Below, piece after piece: positions 6,180 through 10,285 of a DNA stretch of 10,285 bases. The stretch comes from Firmicutes bacterium UBA3920 (GTDB taxonomy: Bacteria > Bacillota > Clostridia > Caldicoprobacterales > Xylanivirgaceae), in NCBI GenBank assembly GCA_002386065.1, contig DGES01000051.1, forward strand, positions 1 to 10,285, read 5' to 3'. Position numbers and translations under genes: made by a program. The notes beneath the pieces are model-generated. The model was not told the DNA's origin. It worked only from the letters and a program-made list of their open reading frames with translations, and ran no database searches. Each line of letters begins with the position of its first letter. Within the stretch, counting starts at the first letter, position 1.

Positions 6180-7031
6180 ATGCTTGTAACATTAAAAGAA
6201 GTATTGGGAGATGCCCAAAAAGGTAGATATGCTGTCGGCGCTTTCAATGTAAACAACATGGAAATAGTACAAGCTATTATTGAAGCAGCAGAAGAACAGC
6301 AGTCTCCAGTTATTCTTCAGGCGAGCCAAGGTGGACTTAAATATGCCGGGGTAGATTACATAGCAGCTATGGCAAGGCTTGCTGGGGAGAAGGCAAGTGT
6401 TCCTGTGGTAGTTCATCTTGATCATGGTACAGACTTTAAACAAATAATGCTATGTGTAAGAAATGGATTTACATCTGTTATGATCGATGGTTCTAAATAT
6501 CCATTGGAGGAAAATATTGAAGTTACCAAAAAGGTAGTGGAAGTTGCCCATGCAGTTGGAATGTCTGTAGAAGGAGAACTAGGAAAAATAGGTGGAGTAG
6601 AGGACGATGTAAAGGTAGATGAAAGGGAGGCAGCTATGACTGATCCTGCTGATGCTGAATACTTTGCAAAGGAAACAGGGGTCGATGCATTGGCTATATC
6701 GATAGGTACAGCCCACGGTCTATATAAGGGTGAACCTAGATTAGATTTTGACAGATTAAAGAATATAAGAGCTGTAGTGGATGTTCCTCTTGTACTTCAT
6801 GGAGCTTCAGGTGTGTCTGATGAGGCTATAAAAAAAGCTGTTGAACTGGGTATATGTAAGATAAATATTGATACAGACATACGCCAGGCATTTACTAGGG
6901 GAGTACATGCTGCCGTTAAGGAGAATCCTGATGAGTTTGATCCTAGAAAAATATTAGGTCCTGCTCGTGATGAGATGAAAAATATTGTAGCTACTAAGTT
7001 AAAACTCTTTGGTAGTGCTGGTAAAGCTTAA
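6180..7031 (+). CDS. fba: Class II fructose-1,6-bisphosphate aldolase
   Basis: This zinc enzyme cleaves fructose-1,6-bisphosphate to dihydroxyacetone phosphate and glyceraldehyde 3-phosphate in glycolysis, and runs in reverse in gluconeogenesis. It has 283 residues, the size of Bacillus FbaA. Motifs seen are GAFNVNNME (20-28), HLDHGTD (79-85) with catalytic D81 and zinc ligand H82, the glutamates E132 and E134 in EGELGK, GTAHG (176-180) with zinc ligand H179, LHGASG (206-211) with H207, and KINIDTDIR (227-235), which binds substrate phosphate. Tagatose-bisphosphate aldolases (GatY/KbaY) share this fold, but no galactitol or tagatose genes are near, and a strong stand-alone promoter and terminator suit a highly expressed glycolytic gene. 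The ATG at 6180 has GGAGG 7 bases upstream. Confidence 0.94.
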   Translation: MLVTLKEVLGDAQKGRYAVGAFNVNNMEIVQAIIEAAEEQQSPVILQASQGGLKYAGVDYIAAMARLAGEKASVPVVVHLDHGTDFKQIMLCVRNGFTSVMIDGSKYPLEENIEVTKKVVEVAHAVGMSVEGELGKIGGVEDDVKVDEREAAMTDPADAEYFAKETGVDALAISIGTAHGLYKGEPRLDFDRLKNIRAVVDVPLVLHGASGVSDEAIKKAVELGICKINIDTDIRQAFTRGVHAAVKENPDEFDPRKILGPARDEMKNIVATKLKLFGSAGKA

Positions 7032-7033
7032 TA

Positions 7034-7063
7034 AAAAAAGGGCTAATTTCTTAGCCCTTTTTT
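7034..7063 (+). terminator. Intrinsic terminator of fba
   Basis: The stem GGGCTAA/TTAGCCC (7040-7046 with 7051-7057) has a TTTC loop. It is flanked by an A-run and followed by T6 (7058-7063); counting A-T pairs the stem is 13 base pairs. It starts 2 bases after the fba stop codon, so fba is monocistronic and rho has its own promoter. The symmetric A and T runs would also allow it to work on the other strand. Confidence 0.95.
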
Positions 7064-7091
7064 ACATATTTGATATTCTACATGTTTTATG

Positions 7092-7121
7092 TTGACGCAT
7101 ATGGGTATAAAGTATTATAAT
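7092..7121 (+). promoter_or_regulatory. Sigma-A promoter of rho
   Basis: TTGACG (7092-7097) and a perfect TATAAT (7116-7121) are separated by 18 bases. Transcription should begin near 7128, leaving a leader of about 226 bases before the TTG start of rho. Confidence 0.72.
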
Positions 7122-7140
7122 GAATATAGTGCTGTTTGTC

Positions 7141-7154
7141 TATAGATATCTATA
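7141..7154. other. Perfect 14-base palindrome at the start of the rho leader
   Basis: TATAGATATCTATA is its own reverse complement. It lies 19 bases downstream of the -10 box of rho, in the early transcribed region, where a dimeric DNA-binding protein could block elongation. Its AT content means chance is possible. Confidence 0.4.
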
Positions 7155-7265
7155 CCATTGTAAAGTATCTTTTCAAATCTTAAGTTCTCTATTTTAAAAT
7201 ATTCAGTTTAAGAGGTAAGTTGGGTTTCTAAGAGGGAAAGGCATGGTATATTAAAGTAAATATAT

Positions 7266-7305
7266 GGCAACAATATCAATGTATGACATATACAGTGATG
7301 TTGCC
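7266..7305 (+). other. Leader hairpin upstream of rho
   Basis: GGCAACA (7266-7272) pairs with TGTTGCC (7299-7305). Inside, TCA/TGA (7276-7278 with 7296-7298) or GTAT/ATAC (7281-7284 with 7290-7293) extend the stem imperfectly. No U-run follows, so it is not an intrinsic terminator. It ends 35 bases before the rho ribosome site and is the most GC-rich structure in this leader. Confidence 0.55.
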
Positions 7306-7353
7306 AATTCTATATGCGATTCAAAATTTTAAACATAATGGGAGGAATTAATA

Positions 7354-9057
7354 TTGGATTTATTGGATTTAGATTTAACTCGTCTTGAAAACAATACAAT
7401 TCTAGAGTTAAGAGAATTTGCAAAACAACTTGGATTAAAAAGTGTTACAAAATACAGGAAGGCGCAGCTCATTGAACTAATACAGGCAAAGCTTACAGAA
7501 ATGTCACAAGAACAGAATATAGAAATGGATGAAAAGCTAGAAGTTGATATCCCTCCAAAGGAAGAAAAAAAATCACAACATAGAAAAAGTGGAAGGCCTA
7601 GGAAGGTAGAAGAACCACAACATGCCCAACTTAAATTAGATGGTGTAGAAGACGAAGAAGATAGGCCTGACATAGAAGAATCTAAAAAAGATGAAGGTGG
7701 TACTTCTGATGATAGTTTGGTATCACATGGCAGCGAATACAAAGAACACGAAGAACTAGAAGATGATGAAAGAATACAAGATGATGAAAATGCAGAGGCG
7801 ACAGTATTGGAATATCCTGAAGATGACTATGATAAACAGGTGGCCTATGCAAGGAAGTATTATAATACGTCTAATCCTGCAATTCCAATTCTCTTGAATA
7901 CAGGGGATTGTGGTGATGCAGAAGGGGTATTAGAGGTATTACCTGATGGATATGGATTTTTACGCTCAGAAAATTACATGCCAGGTAATCGTGACGTATA
8001 TATATCACAATCACAGATAAGACGATTTAACTTGAAGACAGGTGACTTGGTTTCTGGAAAGACACGAAAAGCAAAAGAGGGAGAGAAGTTTAAAGCACTA
8101 CTCTATGTGACGGGTGTAAATGGAGAAGATCCAGAAAAAGCAAATCATAGACCATCTTTTGATGAACTCACACCCATATATCCTACAGAGCGTATAACTC
8201 TTGAAAGACAAGAAAACCCCAAGGATCTTGCTGTTAGACTTATAGATCTTATAGCACCTATAGGCAAGGGACAGAGGGGACTTATTGTATCACCTCCTAA
8301 GGCTGGTAAGACAACGTTACTCAAAAAAATTGCAAATAGTATTACAAAGAATTATCCTGACATATATTTAATTGTATTATTAATTGATGAACGTCCAGAA
8401 GAAGTTACTGATATGCAACGTTCTATAGATGGTGATGTAATATATTCTACGTTTGATGAGTTGCCAGAACATCACACCAAGGTGGCAGAGATGGTACTTG
8501 AGCGTTCTCAGCGTCTTGTAGAACATGGTAAAGATGTGGTAGTACTCATGGATAGTATTACTAGACTTGCAAGGGCATATAATCTTACTATACCTCCTAC
8601 AGGGAGAACCTTATCAGGAGGCTTAGATCCAGGTGCACTTCACAAACCTAAGAGATTTTTTGGTGCAGCTCGAAATATAGAAGAAGGTGGTAGTCTTACA
8701 ATCATAGCTACTGCTCTTATAGATACAGGTAGTAGGATGGATGAGGTTATATATGAGGAGTTTAAAGGAACGGGCAACATGGAGATACACCTAGACAGAA
8801 GACTATCAGAAAAACGGATATTCCCTGCAATAGATTTGAACAAATCAGGTACACGAAAAGAAGAGTTGTTATTAACACAGAAAGAACTTCAAGGAGTATT
8901 AGCCATACGCAAGCATTTAAGCGAGGGCAGACCAGACAGGGTTATGGAACTTATAATTGAAGATGCTATGCGTACTGATTCGAACGATGAGTTTATAGAT
9001 GTGATGTTGAAACATTTTAATATGGTAGAACGAGAAGGATATTATGCAAAAATTTAG
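7354..9057 (+). CDS. rho: Transcription termination factor Rho with long acidic insertion
   Basis: Rho is a ring-shaped hexameric RNA helicase that loads on unstructured RNA and releases RNA polymerase. Domains in order: SAP-like Rho_N helices (about 5-48); an insertion (about 49-180), lysine/arginine-rich at 69-84 with an AT-hook-like SGRPRK (79-84), then very acidic over 97-158; the cold-shock RNA-binding domain (about 189-255, with GYGFLR at 199-204); and the RecA-like motor. The motor has Walker A SPPKAGKTT (313-321), DERPEE (345-350), Walker B VVVLMD (395-400), the ARAYN loop (406-410) and the arginine-finger block GTGNMEIHLDRR (472-483). At 567 residues it is about 140 longer than E. 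coli or Bacillus Rho, and the extra length is this insertion. The start is TTG at 7354, 8 bases after GGAGG (7341-7345); a second in-frame TTG at 7363 is less well placed. ytvI follows after 25 bases. Confidence 0.97.
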   Translation: MDLLDLDLTRLENNTILELREFAKQLGLKSVTKYRKAQLIELIQAKLTEMSQEQNIEMDEKLEVDIPPKEEKKSQHRKSGRPRKVEEPQHAQLKLDGVEDEEDRPDIEESKKDEGGTSDDSLVSHGSEYKEHEELEDDERIQDDENAEATVLEYPEDDYDKQVAYARKYYNTSNPAIPILLNTGDCGDAEGVLEVLPDGYGFLRSENYMPGNRDVYISQSQIRRFNLKTGDLVSGKTRKAKEGEKFKALLYVTGVNGEDPEKANHRPSFDELTPIYPTERITLERQENPKDLAVRLIDLIAPIGKGQRGLIVSPPKAGKTTLLKKIANSITKNYPDIYLIVLLIDERPEEVTDMQRSIDGDVIYSTFDELPEHHTKVAEMVLERSQRLVEHGKDVVVLMDSITRLARAYNLTIPPTGRTLSGGLDPGALHKPKRFFGAARNIEEGGSLTIIATALIDTGSRMDEVIYEEFKGTGNMEIHLDRRLSEKRIFPAIDLNKSGTRKEELLLTQKELQGVLAIRKHLSEGRPDRVMELIIEDAMRTDSNDEFIDVMLKHFNMVEREGYYAKI

Positions 9058-9082
9058 TAGTGTCCTCTAGTGGAGGTGGTAT

Positions 9083-10150
9083 ATGTTTGAATTTACCAAG
9101 CGGCAAGAGTATTATATTAAAACATTGATAGGCATAATTTTGACAGTTCTTTTTGTGGTATTATTTATCACTAAGATATTGCCCTATGTGGCACCATTTG
9201 TAGTTGCCATATTTATGACATTTATAATAGAAAAGCCAGTGGAATTGTTACAGAGAAAACTCAGATTGTCTCGTTCATTTGCAGTTGCCATTGCTATTTT
9301 AATGTTTGTCATCATAGTAGGGAGTGTTCTCATATTCGTTTTCTACCAAATAACCACAGAACTTGCCGATCTTACACGGGAGTTTCCTAGTCTATATTCT
9401 ATATCTGACTATTTTCAATCATTTATAGAAAAGAGTCAGAATGTATATTTAGAGTTTCCAGAAGAAGTAGTAAAGGCTATTGAGGATAATATAGGTAGTA
9501 TTGTGGGGACAATTTCATCGTGGCTGACAAAACTATTTATGTCTCTATTGAATATAGTTAAATCATTGCCGGAGCTATTTATATTTATGATAGTATCGAT
9601 AGTTGCTACTTTTTTTATGAGTAGAGACAGGGAAGAAATCGCAAGATTCATATACAGGCAGTTTCCTGTTAAATGGGATGATAAATTGAGAATATTTAAA
9701 TCTGATTTATTTACGGCATTTATAGGTTTTATAAAGGCTCAACTTACCTTAATACTTATAACTTTTTTAGAACTTCTGGTGGGATATATAATATTAGGAG
9801 TAGATTATGCCTTTTTTTTCGCCATATTAACTGCTGTAGTGGATGCTATCCCTATACTGGGAGTAGGTACAATACTAATTCCAACTTCTTTTGTACATCT
9901 TATAATGGGAAATGTGCAATGGGCTTTTGGTTTTTTGCTCTTATACATTGTTATACTTATAGTGAGACAGTTTTTGGAACCACGTATAATGGGTAGCAAA
10001 TTAGGCATTCATCCATTAGCTATGTTAATGGCAATATATATTGGATTAAAGGTTTTTGGTGTTTCTGGCCTTATATTAGGTCCTGTGATAGTTGTTATAC
10101 TCAAGGCATTACAAAAATCAAGGATTATTCCACAATTTAAAGCATCTTAA
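9083..10150 (+). CDS. ytvI: YtvI-type sporulation integral membrane protein, AI-2E transporter family
   Basis: This is a 355-residue polytopic membrane protein of the AI-2E/PerM permease family. Hydrophobic segments occur at roughly 12-30, 33-49, 65-89, 160-179, 211-239, 242-268, 279-296 and 307-340, and a more polar stretch lies at 90-150. Family signatures in the C-terminal half are DAIPILG (254-260), EPRIMGSKLGIHPLA (299-313) and GVSGLILGP (325-333). Sequence and length fit the sporulation subfamily YtvI, which is widespread in endospore formers; its transported substrate is not established. The ATG at 9083 has GGAGG at 9072-9076, 6 bases upstream. The 25-base gap after rho suggests co-transcription, with a possible extra sporulation promoter inside rho that I could not identify. 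A general AI-2E permease is the alternative reading. Confidence 0.85.
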   Translation: MFEFTKRQEYYIKTLIGIILTVLFVVLFITKILPYVAPFVVAIFMTFIIEKPVELLQRKLRLSRSFAVAIAILMFVIIVGSVLIFVFYQITTELADLTREFPSLYSISDYFQSFIEKSQNVYLEFPEEVVKAIEDNIGSIVGTISSWLTKLFMSLLNIVKSLPELFIFMIVSIVATFFMSRDREEIARFIYRQFPVKWDDKLRIFKSDLFTAFIGFIKAQLTLILITFLELLVGYIILGVDYAFFFAILTAVVDAIPILGVGTILIPTSFVHLIMGNVQWAFGFLLLYIVILIVRQFLEPRIMGSKLGIHPLAMLMAIYIGLKVFGVSGLILGPVIVVILKALQKSRIIPQFKAS

Positions 10151-10225
10151 AAATAGTAAAAATTGTTGAGTTTTTGTTGAAAAATAAATAAAACATGAGT
10201 GTATTAAGGCATTTTAGCAAATAAC

Positions 10226-10266
10226 TTTATAAAACTTTAAATAACGATTATCTAAAGTTTTATAAA
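10226..10266. other. Long AT-rich inverted repeat downstream of ytvI
   Basis: Perfect 14-base arms (10226-10239 with 10253-10266, TTTATAAAACTTTA/TAAAGTTTTATAAA) surround a centre in which ATAA (10241-10244) can also pair with TTAT (10248-10251). Only two of the 14 outer pairs are G-C, and the run that follows on the plus strand is A rather than T, so it is a poor plus-strand terminator. Read on the minus strand, a U-rich tract precedes the stem and does not follow it. It may be a weak transcript end or a protein site. The remaining tail (10151-10285) shows no gene; GGAG at 10274-10277 could belong to a gene starting beyond the window. Confidence 0.5.
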
Positions 10267-10285
10267 AAAATACGGAGATTATATT

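Larger units (their letters stand above)
7128..7353 (+). promoter_or_regulatory. Long 5' leader of rho, candidate autoregulatory region
   Basis: With the gap before it, this is a 322-base stretch without a convincing gene. It contains a 14-base palindrome at its start, a pyrimidine-leaning low-G segment (7155-7204 has 8 C and 3 G), a hairpin at 7266-7305 and the ribosome site GGAGG at 7341-7345. In several bacteria, including Bacillus subtilis, Rho represses its own gene by terminating in the leader. The C-over-G segment is the kind of sequence Rho loads on. The role here is inference from leader length and composition. Confidence 0.45.

Noticed and set aside
6180..7031. Tagatose-1,6-bisphosphate aldolase (GatY/KbaY)
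   Set aside because: The fold cannot exclude it, but context is a lone strongly expressed gene without galactitol or amino-sugar genes, and length and motifs fit FbaA.
7120..7197. Short frame MNIVLFVYRY... at the start of the rho leader
   Set aside because: Its ATG overlaps the -10 box of the predicted promoter, so it would not be transcribed, and it has no ribosome site.
7329..7742. 137-codon minus-strand frame opposite the start of rho
   Set aside because: Its Ser/Phe/Cys-rich product is simply the complement of the GAA, GAT and GAG codons of the acidic Rho insertion.
9064..9076. Hairpin CCTC/GAGG masking the ytvI ribosome site
   Set aside because: There are only four base pairs, which is too weak to claim control of translation.

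Overview
The window looks like an ordinary chromosomal core segment of a low-GC, endospore-forming Firmicute, most likely a member of Clostridia. Three things point there: AT-rich DNA with strong GGAGG ribosome binding sites, four spore-associated genes (sleB, ypeB, an sspF-type SASP and ytvI), and Firmicute-type housekeeping proteins. I see no insertion sequence, phage gene, convincing CRISPR array, tRNA or rRNA, and no clear sign of recent transfer. No new multigene system is visible. What deserves a second look is regulatory or concerns domain structure.

Layout: (1) 1-1998, plus strand: the 3' end of sleB, then ypeB, then a small acid-soluble spore protein of the SspF type. SleB and YpeB are the germination cortex-lytic enzyme and its partner. 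The SASP coats spore DNA. (2) A strong bidirectional terminator at 2023-2061 separates this block from a convergent minus-strand block. (3) 2053-5975, minus strand: ddl, then murI, then pyrG. Ddl and MurI supply D-Ala-D-Ala and D-Glu for peptidoglycan and look co-transcribed. PyrG makes CTP and has its own promoter inside a 363-base non-coding stretch. That stretch also holds two 37-base direct repeats and two inverted repeats. (4) 5976-6179: a divergent control region with a promoter for ddl on the minus strand and one for fba on the plus strand. (5) 6180-7031: fba, a class II fructose-bisphosphate aldolase, closed by a clean intrinsic terminator. (6) 7064-10150, plus strand: a promoter and a structured leader of about 226 bases, then rho with a long acidic insertion and a TTG start, then ytvI 25 bases downstream. 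(7) 10151-10285: AT-rich non-coding tail with a long inverted repeat.

The most interesting points are the duplicated promoter-like repeats and promoter-adjacent inverted repeat upstream of pyrG (with no room for the CTP-sensing attenuator known from Bacillus), the structured rho leader, the acidic insertion with an AT-hook-like motif in Rho, and the two competing start sites plus unexpected cysteine in the SASP.
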